A DNA stretch of 64,000 bases from an uncultured Verrucomicrobiales bacterium (GCA_937905985.1 CALCWC010000152.1:26355-90354); one strand, 5' to 3'; shown: positions 1 to 9,127, numbered from the stretch's first letter. Notes: generated by a model not told the origin, from the letters alone. Program-made: numbers and translations.

Positions 1-1223
1 TTCTCCAGCGCGGCATCCAGGATGGCCTCCTTGGAGAAGAAGCCGGAGGTGCCGGGGATGGCGATGAGCGCCGCCGTGCCCAGGATGAAGCAGAGGACGG
101 TGAGCGGCATGCGCTTGGCCAGGCCGCCCATCTTCCAGATGTCCTGCTCATGGTGGCAGCAGACAATCACCGCGCCCGCGCCCAGGAAGAGCAGGGCCTT
201 GAACCACGCGTGCGTGTACAGGTGGAACATGGCGGCCTCGCCGGCCAGCAGGCCCACGGCCATCACCATGTAGCCCAGCTGGGAGAGCGTGGAGTACGCC
301 AGCACGCGCTTGATGTCGTCCTGCTGCGTGGCAATGATGGCGGCCATCACAGCCGTGATGGCACCCACGGAGGCAATCACCGTGGCGGCGGTCTCCGTGA
401 AGGCACCCGTGCCCATGCTCACCTGAAGGCGCACCAGCATGTACACACCGGCGGCCACCATGGTGGCGGCATGGATGAGGGCAGATACCGGGGTGGGGCC
501 CTCCATGGCGTCAGGCAGCCACACATGCAGCGGGAACTGGGCGCTCTTGCCCACCGCGCCGCAGAAGAGGAACAGCACCACAGCCGTGAGCACGGCCGGG
601 GCTACCTGCGCCGTGGCAGCCCCCATGCCGGCAAACTGCAGCGTGCCGAAGGCGCCCGCGGTCAGCAGGATGCCGATGAGGAAGCCGAAGTCGCCCACGC
701 GGTTGGTGATAAAGGCCTTCTTGGCGGCGTCCGCCGCGGAGTCCTTGTGGAACCAGTGGCCGATGAGCAGGTAGGAGGAGAAGCCCACCATTTCCCAACC
801 GATGAAGGTCATCACCAGGTTGTCCGCCAGCACGATGGTGCTCATGCTGAACATGAAGATGCTCAGGCCGGCGAAGTAGCGGCTCAGGTTGGAGTCGTCC
901 CCCTTCATGTAGCCTACGGAGAAGAAGTGCACCAGCATGCCGATGCCGGTCACCACCAGCATCATGCGCAGGGCCAGCGGGTCCAGAACCAGGCCCATGC
1001 TCAGGCTCTTGGCCACATCGCCGCCGCAGGGCAGCCAGGTGTACGCATCAGGCGTGCAGCTGCCGCCGCAGAACAGCAGGTGGCAGCAGAGAACGAAGGT
1101 GGCCACCACCGACAGGATGGACAGCGTGGCGGCCGTGCGCGGGCTTTTGCTGAAGCAAAGCCAGTCAATGGCAGCCACCACCAGCGGCAGCAGAAGGAAT
1201 AGCCAGGGAAGGTTGTTCATCAT
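1..1223 (-). CDS. nuoL: NADH-quinone oxidoreductase subunit L (C-terminus outside the window)
   Basis: Antiporter-like membrane subunit of respiratory complex I, which couples NADH oxidation to proton transport. Reading the minus strand gives MMNNLPWLFLLLP then successive hydrophobic helices, with the conserved stretch FIGWEMVGFSSYLLIGHW, the segment FITNRVGDFGFLIG and the helix containing DAMEGPTPVSALIHAATMV that are typical of NuoL. About 407 codons are present and the reading frame is still open at base 1, so the truncation is the window edge and not a broken gene. It follows nuoK by 15 bases as the last visible gene of the nuo operon. Two adjacent ATG codons (1221-1223 and 1218-1220) could each be the start; no clear ribosome binding site precedes them. 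Confidence 0.95.
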   Translation of the reverse strand, partial: MMNNLPWLFLLLPLVVAAIDWLCFSKSPRTAATLSILSVVATFVLCCHLLFCGGSCTPDAYTWLPCGGDVAKSLSMGLVLDPLALRMMLVVTGIGMLVHFFSVGYMKGDDSNLSRYFAGLSIFMFSMSTIVLADNLVMTFIGWEMVGFSSYLLIGHWFHKDSAADAAKKAFITNRVGDFGFLIGILLTAGAFGTLQFAGMGAATAQVAPAVLTAVVLFLFCGAVGKSAQFPLHVWLPDAMEGPTPVSALIHAATMVAAGVYMLVRLQVSMGTGAFTETAATVIASVGAITAVMAAIIATQQDDIKRVLAYSTLSQLGYMVMAVGLLAGEAAMFHLYTHAWFKALLFLGAGAVIVCCHHEQDIWKMGGLAKRMPLTVLCFILGTAALIAIPGTSGFFSKEAILDAALE

Positions 1224-1238
1224 AAGAATGTTCGGGGG

Positions 1239-1556
1239 TTAGTCTTTCATGGAGTTGAGGGCGGTGCTTTCCACCGTTCTGCGGGCACGGAACATGCAGA
1301 CGATGAGGGCGAGGCCGATGGCGACCTCCGCGGCGGCGATGCCGACAACGAAGAGAGCCATCACCTGGCCGTCATAGACGGGCAGGCCGTGGGTGCCCTG
1401 TGCGCGGGAGAAGGCCACGAGCGCCACATTGGCGGCGCTGAGCATCATTTCCAGGCACATGAACACCACGATGATGTTCTTGCGGATCAGCACGCCGGCA
1501 AGCCCGATGGCAAACAGGATGCCGGAGAGGATAAGGTAATGCGCTAATGTAATCAT
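1239..1556 (-). CDS. nuoK: NADH-quinone oxidoreductase subunit K
   Basis: Small complex I membrane subunit (105 aa, the normal length) homologous to MnhC/MrpC. Three hydrophobic helices are visible, and the family signature is present: the conserved glutamate lies in CLEMMLSAANVALVAF (helix 2), followed by a third helix with VGIAAAEVAIGLAL carrying the second conserved glutamate. It lies 14 bases downstream of nuoJ and 15 bases before nuoL, so it is translated from the shared nuo mRNA. The sequence before the ATG is pyrimidine-rich and has no Shine-Dalgarno motif. Confidence 0.97.
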   Translation of the reverse strand: MITLAHYLILSGILFAIGLAGVLIRKNIIVVFMCLEMMLSAANVALVAFSRAQGTHGLPVYDGQVMALFVVGIAAAEVAIGLALIVCMFRARRTVESTALNSMKD

Positions 1557-1570
1557 GGCGGGGAAGGGGG

Positions 1571-2188
1571 TTAGTCTTTGCGGAGCTTGCGGGAGAGCGC
1601 CACGGCACCCACCGCGCCGGCCAGCAGGCCGAAGGACAGGATGGTGAACGCAATGCTGTACTTGCTGAACAGGGCGAAGCCCAGGAGCTTGGTGTCCGGG
1701 ATGCTGTTCATGGCGGGCTGCTCCTGGCCGGTGACGTGCTGCATCACCTTGGCGGCGGCTTCCGGCTTGAGCTCCGGCAGGGCGCCACCCAGGGCGGGCG
1801 TGTCGTCCTGCACGGCGAGCGCAGGCTGGTCACCCTCGCAGCAGGTGCAGGCCCCCGGCAGGTGGATGGCCACGCTGGTGACCATGGCGGCGAAAATGGC
1901 CGCCACCACCACGCCAAACAAGTTGGCCAGGAAGTTCGGGCGCTCCTCGCACTTGAGGTCCAGCATCATCACCACGAACAGGAAGAGCACCAGGATGGCA
2001 CCCGCGTACACGATGATTTGCACAATGCCCAGGAACTGCGCGCCCAACCCGAAGAGGATGCCCGCCGTGCTGGCGAAGCAGAGCGCCATGTTCATGGCGG
2101 AGGTCACAGGATTGCGGAAGGCCACCACGCCAATGGCGAAGATGACGGCCAGCACCGCAAACACGTAGAAAAGGATGGTTTCAGTCAT
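1571..2188 (-). CDS. nuoJ: NADH-quinone oxidoreductase subunit J
   Basis: Complex I membrane subunit. The N-terminal part is typical (helices from FYVFAVLAVIFAIGVVAF, then GIVQIIVYAGAILVLFLFVVMMLDL, a NuoJ signature at about residues 55-80). At 205 aa it is somewhat longer than many NuoJ proteins because of a polar stretch of about 60 residues (roughly 110-170) containing CTCCEGDQ and Pro/Glu/Ala-rich sequence before the last helix. It sits between nuoI (9-base gap) and nuoK in the operon. The identity is certain from the signature and position; the role of the insertion is unknown. Confidence 0.95.
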   Translation of the reverse strand: MTETILFYVFAVLAVIFAIGVVAFRNPVTSAMNMALCFASTAGILFGLGAQFLGIVQIIVYAGAILVLFLFVVMMLDLKCEERPNFLANLFGVVVAAIFAAMVTSVAIHLPGACTCCEGDQPALAVQDDTPALGGALPELKPEAAAKVMQHVTGQEQPAMNSIPDTKLLGFALFSKYSIAFTILSFGLLAGAVGAVALSRKLRKD

Positions 2189-2197
2189 GGTGGTGGA

Positions 2198-2764
2198 TTA
2201 TTTGTGTTCGTTCCATTTGTTGACGAGGCCCTTCTTGGTACCGCCGAGGCGGTAGAGGGTCTCCTTGTTGCGCACGGCCTGGCTGCGGTCCGTGGGCGTG
2301 ATGAGGTATTCCTTGGAGAGGAAGATGGCTTGCTCCGGGCAGGCCTCCTGGCACATGCCGCAGTAGATGCAGCGCAGCATGTCAATCTCGAACTCCGCCG
2401 GGGCCTTCTCCTGCTTCTGGCAGTTGGAGTCCGGGGAGACCGCTCCGGGCACCACGCGGATGGCGCGCGCCGGGCAGATGAACTCGCAGAGCTGGCAGGA
2501 CACGCAGCGCTCGCGGCCGTCCTCGCCGTGCACCAGCGTCGGCGCGCCGCGGTAGTACTCCGGCAGGCGCTCGTCCCAGCGCGTTTCCGGGAACTCCATG
2601 CACACGCCGATGCCGTGGCTGTTGAAGTCGTTGCGCCCGCGGCTCTTGTGGCACACGGAGAGCGCCAGGTGCTTGAAGGTGAGGGCAAGCCCCTTCACCA
2701 GCTCCACCACGTATATCTTGTCCAGGATGGAGAACTTGGGTCGTTTGATGTGAATGTAGGACAT
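2198..2764 (-). CDS. nuoI: NADH-quinone oxidoreductase subunit I (2x[4Fe-4S])
   Basis: Ferredoxin-like peripheral-arm subunit that carries clusters N6a and N6b and passes electrons towards the quinone site. Two complete 8-Fe motifs are visible: CVSCQLCEFICP at about residues 87-98 and CIYCGMCQEACP at about residues 132-143. The length of 188 aa is normal. The N-terminus has the amphipathic segment KGLALTFKHL seen in membrane-associated NuoI. It lies between nuoH (13-base gap) and nuoJ. The upstream sequence contains CCTTCCCCCC and no Shine-Dalgarno. Confidence 0.97.
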   Translation of the reverse strand: MSYIHIKRPKFSILDKIYVVELVKGLALTFKHLALSVCHKSRGRNDFNSHGIGVCMEFPETRWDERLPEYYRGAPTLVHGEDGRERCVSCQLCEFICPARAIRVVPGAVSPDSNCQKQEKAPAEFEIDMLRCIYCGMCQEACPEQAIFLSKEYLITPTDRSQAVRNKETLYRLGGTKKGLVNKWNEHK

Positions 2765-2777
2765 GGGGGGAAGGAGG

Positions 2778-4040
2778 TTACTTGACGAAATAGAGGATGG
2801 CCGCGGTAAGGAAGATGTTGGCGACGGTGACTTCGAGGAAGACGAGCCAGCCGAGCTTCATGACCTGGTCCCAGCGGAAGCGGGGCAGGGTCCAGCGCAC
2901 CCAGACGAAGAAGAAGATGAAGGCGAGCAGCTTCACCAGGAAGGCGATGAACTGGCAGAGCACCGCCAGCCAGTCGCAGTAGCCCGCCAGCGCGGCATCC
3001 GCGCCGAAGCCGATGGACCAGCCGCCCAGGAAGAGGGTGACCACCACGGCGGAGCCGATGACCATGGCGGCGTATTCACCCATGAAGAACGAGGCGAACT
3101 TCATGGAGGAGTACTCCGTGTGGTAGCCGCCGACGAGGTCGGTTTCGCATTCCGCCATATCGAAGGGCGTGCGGTTGGCCTCCGCGAACACGCAGGTCAC
3201 GAACACCACGAAGCTGATGAGCAGCGGCAGCATGAGCAGCCAGCGCTCGATGCCCAGGCCCTCGCCCCAGACGGGCAGCAGTGTCCAGCCGTTGTCCGCC
3301 TGGTACTGCACGATTTCCTGCAGGTTGAGGGTGCCGAAGATCATGAGCAGCGGGATGATGGCCAGGCCCATGGCCACCTCGTAGGAGATGAGCTGGGCGG
3401 TGGCGCGCAGGCCGCCGATGAACGGGAACTTGGAGTTGGAGGACCAGCCGGCCAGCGTGAGGCCGTACACGGAAAGCCCGGAGATGGCGAATATCCACAG
3501 CGGGCCGATGCCCAGGTTCGCCACGCACATTTCAATGGCTCCGTAGCACGTGTCCACGTGCGAGGAGAACGGCACCACCGCCGCCGCCACCAGCGGCGGA
3601 CCCAGCACCAGCATGGGCGCCACAATGAAGTACAGGCGGCGCACATAGTCCGGCGTGGTTTCCTGCTTCAGGAAGAGCTTGCCGCCGTCCAGACAGGGCT
3701 GGATGAGACCCAGCAGGGGGATTTCACGGTCGCAGCGCAGCCACTTGCAGAGCTTGGCAATCCAGCAGGTCTCCGGCACGCCGAAGAACTGCAGCCAGCT
3801 CTTGAGGGGCTGCTGCTCCTTGCTGCCGAAACGCTTCAGCAGGAAGAGGGGAAGACCCGCGCGGTTGGGACCGGGGCGGTCCTGGATCCAGCCGGCCACG
3901 CGGCGTTCAATCCACACGGAGATGACGACGAAGGCCAGGATGACGGCGAACATGAGCACCAGCTTGACCACTGTGGTCAGGCTGTAGAACACGATTTCGT
4001 TGCTCATGAGCTCGTCCCACCATTTGATGATTGTTTCCAT
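2778..4040 (-). CDS. nuoH: NADH-quinone oxidoreductase subunit H
   Basis: Membrane subunit forming part of the quinone chamber of complex I. The family signatures are present: an early helix followed by ERRVAGWIQDRPGPNRAG (about residues 46-63), the segment GWSSNSKFPFIGGLRATAQLISYEVAMGL, and EANRTPFDMAECETDLVGGYHTEYS in the C-terminal half. At 420 aa it is longer than the usual 320-350 aa; much of the extra length lies at about residues 65-120 (LLKRFGSKEQQPLKSW and onward), a cytoplasmic loop. It lies 22 bases after nuoG. Confidence 0.97.
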   Translation of the reverse strand: METIIKWWDELMSNEIVFYSLTTVVKLVLMFAVILAFVVISVWIERRVAGWIQDRPGPNRAGLPLFLLKRFGSKEQQPLKSWLQFFGVPETCWIAKLCKWLRCDREIPLLGLIQPCLDGGKLFLKQETTPDYVRRLYFIVAPMLVLGPPLVAAAVVPFSSHVDTCYGAIEMCVANLGIGPLWIFAISGLSVYGLTLAGWSSNSKFPFIGGLRATAQLISYEVAMGLAIIPLLMIFGTLNLQEIVQYQADNGWTLLPVWGEGLGIERWLLMLPLLISFVVFVTCVFAEANRTPFDMAECETDLVGGYHTEYSSMKFASFFMGEYAAMVIGSAVVVTLFLGGWSIGFGADAALAGYCDWLAVLCQFIAFLVKLLAFIFFFVWVRWTLPRFRWDQVMKLGWLVFLEVTVANIFLTAAILYFVK

Positions 4041-4062
4041 AGTCTGTTGCTAAGTGAGGGTT

Positions 4063-5790
4063 TTACTTCTTGGCTTTCTCGCGCTCGATGAGGGGGATGG
4101 TGACCCCGGTTTCAATGACTTGCCTGCCCTGGTTGCCGATGGCACCCCAGGTCAGCCCCTGCAGCGGCTCGTACTCGCCCGCCAGCTGGTCGAACAGGTG
4201 ACGCGCGCTCGGGCATGCGGTGATCATATCGTTGTCGCAGCCGAAACGCTCCAGCAGGTAGCGCAGGATTTCCCAGGTGTCGCGGGCGTTGCCCACCGGC
4301 TCGATGGCCCGGTTCAGGCGCTGGATGCGGCCCGTCACGTTGATCATGGTGCCGTACTTCTCCGCAAAGGTCGTGCCCGGCAGCACCACGTCCGCATGCG
4401 GGGTGGTGCCGTCCTCGTTGTGCGCCACGCACAGCAGGTAGTCCAGCTTCTTCAGGTCGTCCGCAGAGAGCCCCGCGGCCACCACGTCCTCGTTGAGGAC
4501 GATGAGGGAGCGGATGGCACCGCTGCGCACGCCGTCCAGGATGTTGGCCAAGCCGGAGCCGTCGCGGCCCAGGATGAGCTTGGAACCGTTGGTGTTGGGG
4601 TTGCGGTCCTCGGCAATGAGCATGTTGTCGCTCTCGCCCTTGCGCGGCACCACATCGTACTTGGTGATGCCCAGCAGGTCCACCAGCGTGCGGGTGAGGT
4701 AGAGTTCCTCGTTGGTCATGCGGGCGGAGGCGATGACGGCGGTCTGGCCGGCGTCGCACTTGCGGATCTGCTCGGAGACCATGTTGAGGGTAGCCTCCCA
4801 GGCGGCCTTGCGCTGGGGAGCGCCAATGTCCGTGCGCACGAGCGGGTGCGTGAGGCGCGTCTCCGCGTTGATGTACTTGTAGTTCAGGCGGTGGTTGTCC
4901 GGCATCCAGCAGGAGTTCACCTCGTCGTTCTGGCGCGGGGTGATGCGGTAGATCTGCTGCTCGCGGCTCCAGATGTTGATATTGGTCCCGGTGCCGCAGT
5001 TCACGTCGATGGTGGGCGTGCTCTTGAGGAACCAGACGCGCATCTTGAAGCGGAAGTCCTTGCTGGTGAGGGCGCCCACGGGGCAGAGGTCCGTGGTGTT
5101 GAGGGAGTAGTTGCTGTCCAGGCGCTTGCCGGGGTGGCAGGCGATGGCGTTGTGGCCGCCGCGGCCAACGACACCGAGGATTTCCTCGCCGACGATTTCC
5201 TTCATGAAACGGACGCAGCGGCGACAGAGCACGCAGCGCTCCTGGTCCAGGTTCACGCGCTCGCCGATGGAGATGTTCTTGCCCTTCTTGATCTTGGCTT
5301 CCGTGAAGCGGTGGGTGCCGCGCCCGTAGTCGGAGGCGTACTCCTGCAGCTTGCACTCGCCGGCCTGGTCGCAAATCGGGCAGTCCAGCGGGTGGTTGGT
5401 CAGCAGGAACTCAAGCACGCCGCGGCGCGCTTCCAGCGTGAGCGGGCTGTTGGTGCGGATGCCCATGTTCTCCGCCACGGTGTTGGCGCAGGCAATGATG
5501 GCGCGGGGCATCCAGCTGATGGTCTGGTAGCCGTCGGCGTTGTAGACGGGTTCAGCGCCGGGAGCGAGGCGCGGGGGCATGCCCTGTTCCACCAGGCACA
5601 TGCGGCAGGAGCCGGCGATGGAGAGCTTGGGATGGTAGCAGAAGCACGGCACATGCGCGCCCACGGAGTTGCATGCGTCTGCAATGCGCGTGCCCTTGGG
5701 GAAGCGGTACCATTTGCCGTTGATCTGGACGTTGACCTTGCCTTCGGCGGCGGCCTCGTCTTTCGGCAGGATTGCGGGTTGAGTGCTCAT
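4063..5790 (-). CDS. nuoG: NADH-quinone oxidoreductase subunit G, short form
   Basis: Iron-sulfur subunit of the complex I NADH-dehydrogenase module. The N-terminal [2Fe-2S] motif (CNSVGAHVPCFCYHP with later CRMC), the N5 ligands in HPLDCPICDQAGEC and the N4 ligands CVLCRRCVRF plus DLCPVG are all visible within the first 245 residues. It then continues into a shortened molybdopterin-oxidoreductase-like domain. At 575 aa it is much shorter than E. coli NuoG (about 900 aa). The position where the extra cluster N7 would be ligated reads VNCGTGTNINIW with a single Cys, so N7 is probably absent. It lies 12 bases after nuoF. Confidence 0.95.
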   Translation of the reverse strand: MSTQPAILPKDEAAAEGKVNVQINGKWYRFPKGTRIADACNSVGAHVPCFCYHPKLSIAGSCRMCLVEQGMPPRLAPGAEPVYNADGYQTISWMPRAIIACANTVAENMGIRTNSPLTLEARRGVLEFLLTNHPLDCPICDQAGECKLQEYASDYGRGTHRFTEAKIKKGKNISIGERVNLDQERCVLCRRCVRFMKEIVGEEILGVVGRGGHNAIACHPGKRLDSNYSLNTTDLCPVGALTSKDFRFKMRVWFLKSTPTIDVNCGTGTNINIWSREQQIYRITPRQNDEVNSCWMPDNHRLNYKYINAETRLTHPLVRTDIGAPQRKAAWEATLNMVSEQIRKCDAGQTAVIASARMTNEELYLTRTLVDLLGITKYDVVPRKGESDNMLIAEDRNPNTNGSKLILGRDGSGLANILDGVRSGAIRSLIVLNEDVVAAGLSADDLKKLDYLLCVAHNEDGTTPHADVVLPGTTFAEKYGTMINVTGRIQRLNRAIEPVGNARDTWEILRYLLERFGCDNDMITACPSARHLFDQLAGEYEPLQGLTWGAIGNQGRQVIETGVTIPLIEREKAKK

Positions 5791-5802
5791 TCTAGTGAAA
5801 GG

Positions 5803-7212
5803 TTAGTCTTCGCGGGTGAGGAATTTGTTGGCCGCGGCGGTTTCCGGGTTGTGGGCCTTGGCGGCGTTGATGGGTTTGGTGAGTGCCAGGAATTCCTCCC
5901 GGAACTTGGTGGTGAAGGCCTGGGTGGGCCAGCTGCAGGCCTCGCCGAAGGCGCAGACCGTGCGCCCGCAGATGTTGTCGGCCACGGATTTCAGGAGGTC
6001 CACGTCCTCCGGTGCACCCTTGCCCTCGCAAATGCGCGTGGAGAGCTTGTACATCCACGGGTTGCCCTCGCGGCACGGTGTGCACTGGCCGCAGGATTCC
6101 CACGCGAAGAAGCGGTTCAGGTTGTTGAGCATCTTGGGCATGCTGCGGGTGTCATCCATCACGATGACGCCGCCGGAGCCGCTCATGGAGCCGTGCTGGG
6201 CAATGGAATCCAGGTCCAGCGGGATGTCGAACACGCTCATCTCCTTCACGGAGCCGTCAGGGTTCTTGGCTTTCAGCACCTCGTCGCAGCGCATCACCTT
6301 GGCGGATGCGCCGCCGGGGATGATGGCCTTGAACGTGCGCCCGTCCTTCGGGCCGCCGCACAGGTCGTACAGCAGCTCGCCGTAGGTCAAAGAACCGGAC
6401 ACGATTTCATAATAGCCGGGGCGCTTCACGTCGCCGGACACGCCGATGATGCGGGTGCCCGGGGAGCGCTGGGCGCCTTCCGCGGCGTAGGCCTCCGCGC
6501 CGCGCATCATGACCTGGCGCACCTGGCAGAGGGATTCCACGTTGTTGACGATGGTGGGGCAGCCGTAAAGGCCGATGGCAGCGGGGAAGAAGGGGGGCTT
6601 GATGCGGGGGTAGGGGCGCACGCCCTCGATGGAGTTGATGAGGCCGGTTTCCTCACCGCAAATGTAGGCACCGGCGCCGCGGTGCAGGATGAGCTTCAGG
6701 TCAAACCCGCTGCCCAGGATGTTCTGGCCGAGGAAGCCGCGCTCCTCCGCCTCGCGGATGGCCTGGCGCACAATCTGCGCGCCCTCCGGGAACTCCTCGC
6801 GCATGTAGATGACCGCAAAGTGGGCCTGCACCGCGTAGCATGCAATCACAAGGCCCTCGATGAGCTGGTGCGGGTCCTGGTGCACCACGAAACGGTCCTT
6901 GAAGGTGCCGGGCTCGGATTCATCGCAGTTGCACACCAGGTACACGGGCTTGGTGTTGCCCTTGGGGATGAAGGTCCACTTCACACCGGTGGGGAAACCT
7001 GCGCCGCCGCGGCCGCGCAGGCCGCTCTTCTTCACCTCCGCTATCACATCCTCCGGCTTCATCTGGATGGCCTTTTTCAAGGTCTCGTAGCCGCCGTCGG
7101 CAATGAAGCAGTCGATGGACGGGTTGTAGCCCTCCCTGTCGACGTTGCGGAAGATGCGGCGCGTCTCCTTGGGGTGCGGCTCGCGTCCGGGTTTGTAGGT
7201 AATCTCGCTCAT
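5803..7212 (-). CDS. nuoF: NADH-quinone oxidoreductase subunit F (NADH/FMN binding)
   Basis: NADH-oxidising flavoprotein subunit of complex I. The glycine-rich FMN/NADH motif GLRGRGGAGFPTG is at about residues 64-76. A second conserved block, GAGAYICGEETGLINSIEG, is near residues 180-198. The [4Fe-4S] N3 ligands are visible in ESCGQCTPCREG and in the later ICGRTVCAFGEA. The length of 469 aa is close to the usual 430-450 with a small C-terminal extension. It lies 12 bases after nuoE in the operon. No Shine-Dalgarno is seen before the ATG. Confidence 0.98.
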   Translation of the reverse strand: MSEITYKPGREPHPKETRRIFRNVDREGYNPSIDCFIADGGYETLKKAIQMKPEDVIAEVKKSGLRGRGGAGFPTGVKWTFIPKGNTKPVYLVCNCDESEPGTFKDRFVVHQDPHQLIEGLVIACYAVQAHFAVIYMREEFPEGAQIVRQAIREAEERGFLGQNILGSGFDLKLILHRGAGAYICGEETGLINSIEGVRPYPRIKPPFFPAAIGLYGCPTIVNNVESLCQVRQVMMRGAEAYAAEGAQRSPGTRIIGVSGDVKRPGYYEIVSGSLTYGELLYDLCGGPKDGRTFKAIIPGGASAKVMRCDEVLKAKNPDGSVKEMSVFDIPLDLDSIAQHGSMSGSGGVIVMDDTRSMPKMLNNLNRFFAWESCGQCTPCREGNPWMYKLSTRICEGKGAPEDVDLLKSVADNICGRTVCAFGEACSWPTQAFTTKFREEFLALTKPINAAKAHNPETAAANKFLTRED

Positions 7213-7224
7213 GTTCGCAAAGGG

Positions 7225-7803
7225 TTACTTGTTCTTCAGTTCATCGATGAGGGCATCCACCTTCTCCGGGGTCATCTGGGAGTGCAGCGTGTCGTTCACC
7301 ATCACGTTGGGGCCGAAACCGCAGTTCGCCAGGCATTCCACAGGCTCGATGCTGAACAGGCCGTCCGGGCTCACCAGCATGGGGTCGATTTCTCCCATGT
7401 CCGCCGCGTTCACGCCAATCTTCTTGCAGATGTGTTCAATCAATTCCTCGCCGCCGCTCATGGCGCAGGCTATGGTGTGGCACACGCGGAAGTGGTACTT
7501 GCCGGGGCAGCGGCGGTGGATGCCGGGGTAGAAGGTGACCACACCGTCCACGTGGATGGGCGTGCTCTTGCATTCCTGGGCAATCCACTCCACGGCGGCG
7601 GGGGTGATGAAGCCGAACTTCTCCTGCACCAGGTGGACGAGGGGAAGGATGGCGGACTGCTCCTTGCCTTCCGGGTACTGCGCAATGTATTCGCGCGCTT
7701 CGGCGGTCAGCTCCGGCGTCACCTCGAACTTCGGGAAGTGCTTTTCTCCGGGGGAGGGTTCCGTTTCCGCCAGACGGTCGATGGCATCAGGTTTCTCAGA
7801 CAT
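7225..7803 (-). CDS. nuoE: NADH-quinone oxidoreductase subunit E ([2Fe-2S])
   Basis: Thioredoxin-fold [2Fe-2S] subunit of the NADH dehydrogenase module. All four cluster cysteines are visible in the expected spacing: CHTIAC around residues 108-113 and CLANC around residues 156-160, within VECLANCGFGPNVMVND. The N-terminal 30 residues are polar and charged (MSEKPDAIDRLAETEPSPGE) and precede the conserved helical domain. The length is 192 aa. It lies 30 bases after nuoD. Confidence 0.97.
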   Translation of the reverse strand: MSEKPDAIDRLAETEPSPGEKHFPKFEVTPELTAEAREYIAQYPEGKEQSAILPLVHLVQEKFGFITPAAVEWIAQECKSTPIHVDGVVTFYPGIHRRCPGKYHFRVCHTIACAMSGGEELIEHICKKIGVNAADMGEIDPMLVSPDGLFSIEPVECLANCGFGPNVMVNDTLHSQMTPEKVDALIDELKNK

Positions 7804-7833
7804 GGTATGTAAGGTGGTTAAGGTGGTTTTTCG

Positions 7834-9078
7834 TTAGCGGTCGCATTCGCCCTGCACAAAGTCGAACGAGCCCAGGATGGCGCCAATATCGCTCACCAGG
7901 TGACCCGGCAGCAGGTGCGGCAGGATGGAAAGCGTGCAGTAGGAGGGGCTGCGCATCTTCAGGCGGTTGGCCACGCCGCCGCCCTTGGAGTCCAGGAAGA
8001 AGCCAAGCTCGCCCTTCGGGTTCTCCGCGGCGAAATACACCTGGCCCTCCGGCGCGTTCACGCACTGCGTGCTCACCATGAACTGGCGGATAAGCTCCTC
8101 CATGCCCGTCATCACGTCCTGCTTCGGCGGCAGGATGCCCTTGTCCAGCTGCACCCAGATGGGGCCGCCCGGCATGTTCTTGATGACCTGGCGGATGATG
8201 CGCACGGACTGGCGGATTTCCTCCATACGCACCTGGAAGCGGGCGTAGCAGTCGCCCTCCTTGGCCACGGGGATGTCGAACTCGTAGTTCTCATAGCCCA
8301 GGTAGGGGTTGGTCTTGCGGAGGTCTCGCTCCACGCCGCTGGCGCGCAGGTTGTTGCCGGTCATGCCGCACTGCAGCGCCATCTCGCGCGGGATCACGCC
8401 CACGCCAACCAGTCGGTCAATGAAGATTTTGTTGTGCAGCAGCAGGCGCTCCATCTCGTCCACCGTCTTGAGCGCGCTGTCGCAGAAGTCCAGGATTTCC
8501 TTCTCGATGCCCTTCGGCAGGTCGCGGGTCATGCCGCCGATGCGCGTGTAGCTGGACGTGAAGCGCGCGCCGCAGATTTTCTCGTACAGGTTGTGCACGC
8601 GCTCCTTTTCCTCGAAGGCGTACAGGAACACGGTCATGGCACCGGTGTCCATGGCGTACACGCCCGTGCCCAGGAAGCAGGATGAGATGCGGGAAAGCTC
8701 GCTGCACAGCACGCGGATGGCCTGCCCGCGCTCCGGAAGCTCCCAGCCCAGCAGCTTCTCCACGGCACAGGCGTAGGCAATGTTGTTGCTCATCGGCGCC
8801 AGGTAGTCCATGCGGTCCGTGTATGTCACAAACTGGTTGTAGTGGCAGTTTTCCGCTATTTTCTCCATCCCGCGGTGCAGGTAGCCGATCACGGGGTCGC
8901 AGGAGACGATTTCCTCGCCGTCCACCACCAGCTTCAAGCGCAGCACGCCGTGTGTCGCGGGGTGCGACGGGCCTACGTTCAGCGTCACAAGCTCGCCGCG
9001 CTCGTCGGCGTCGTTCTCCAAATAGGCCGCCCCGGCTCCCAGCGTATCGGGGACTTCTAAAGTCTTGGTCGTCTTCAT
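7834..9078 (-). CDS. nuoD: NADH-quinone oxidoreductase subunit D
   Basis: 49-kDa-type subunit that lines the quinone-binding site of complex I. LNVGPSHPATHGVLRL with the quinone-site histidine lies near residues 36-51, followed by GYLHRGMEKIAE and, at the C-terminus, PSYCTLSILPHLLPGHLVSDIGAILGSFDFVQGECDR, the classical ending. The start is placed at ATG 9076-9078 (MKTTKTLEV) because GGAAAA lies about 8 bases upstream; an in-frame ATG at 9105 would add nine residues (MFPHAENLL) not expected in the family. It is the first gene of this operon: nuoA, nuoB and nuoC are not upstream of it. Confidence 0.96.
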   Translation of the reverse strand: MKTTKTLEVPDTLGAGAAYLENDADERGELVTLNVGPSHPATHGVLRLKLVVDGEEIVSCDPVIGYLHRGMEKIAENCHYNQFVTYTDRMDYLAPMSNNIAYACAVEKLLGWELPERGQAIRVLCSELSRISSCFLGTGVYAMDTGAMTVFLYAFEEKERVHNLYEKICGARFTSSYTRIGGMTRDLPKGIEKEILDFCDSALKTVDEMERLLLHNKIFIDRLVGVGVIPREMALQCGMTGNNLRASGVERDLRKTNPYLGYENYEFDIPVAKEGDCYARFQVRMEEIRQSVRIIRQVIKNMPGGPIWVQLDKGILPPKQDVMTGMEELIRQFMVSTQCVNAPEGQVYFAAENPKGELGFFLDSKGGGVANRLKMRSPSYCTLSILPHLLPGHLVSDIGAILGSFDFVQGECDR

Positions 9079-9127
9079 AAGCAGATTTTCCGCATGCGGG
9101 AACATTCATGCCCGCCCGCGCGCCGGA

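Noticed and set aside
1..1223. NuoL as a truncated pseudogene
   Set aside because: The frame is open up to base 1; the truncation is the window edge.
4054..7812. 1252-codon open frame on the plus strand
   Set aside because: Antisense shadow of nuoG, nuoF and nuoE, caused by high-GC codon bias; His/Ala/Val-rich with no domain.
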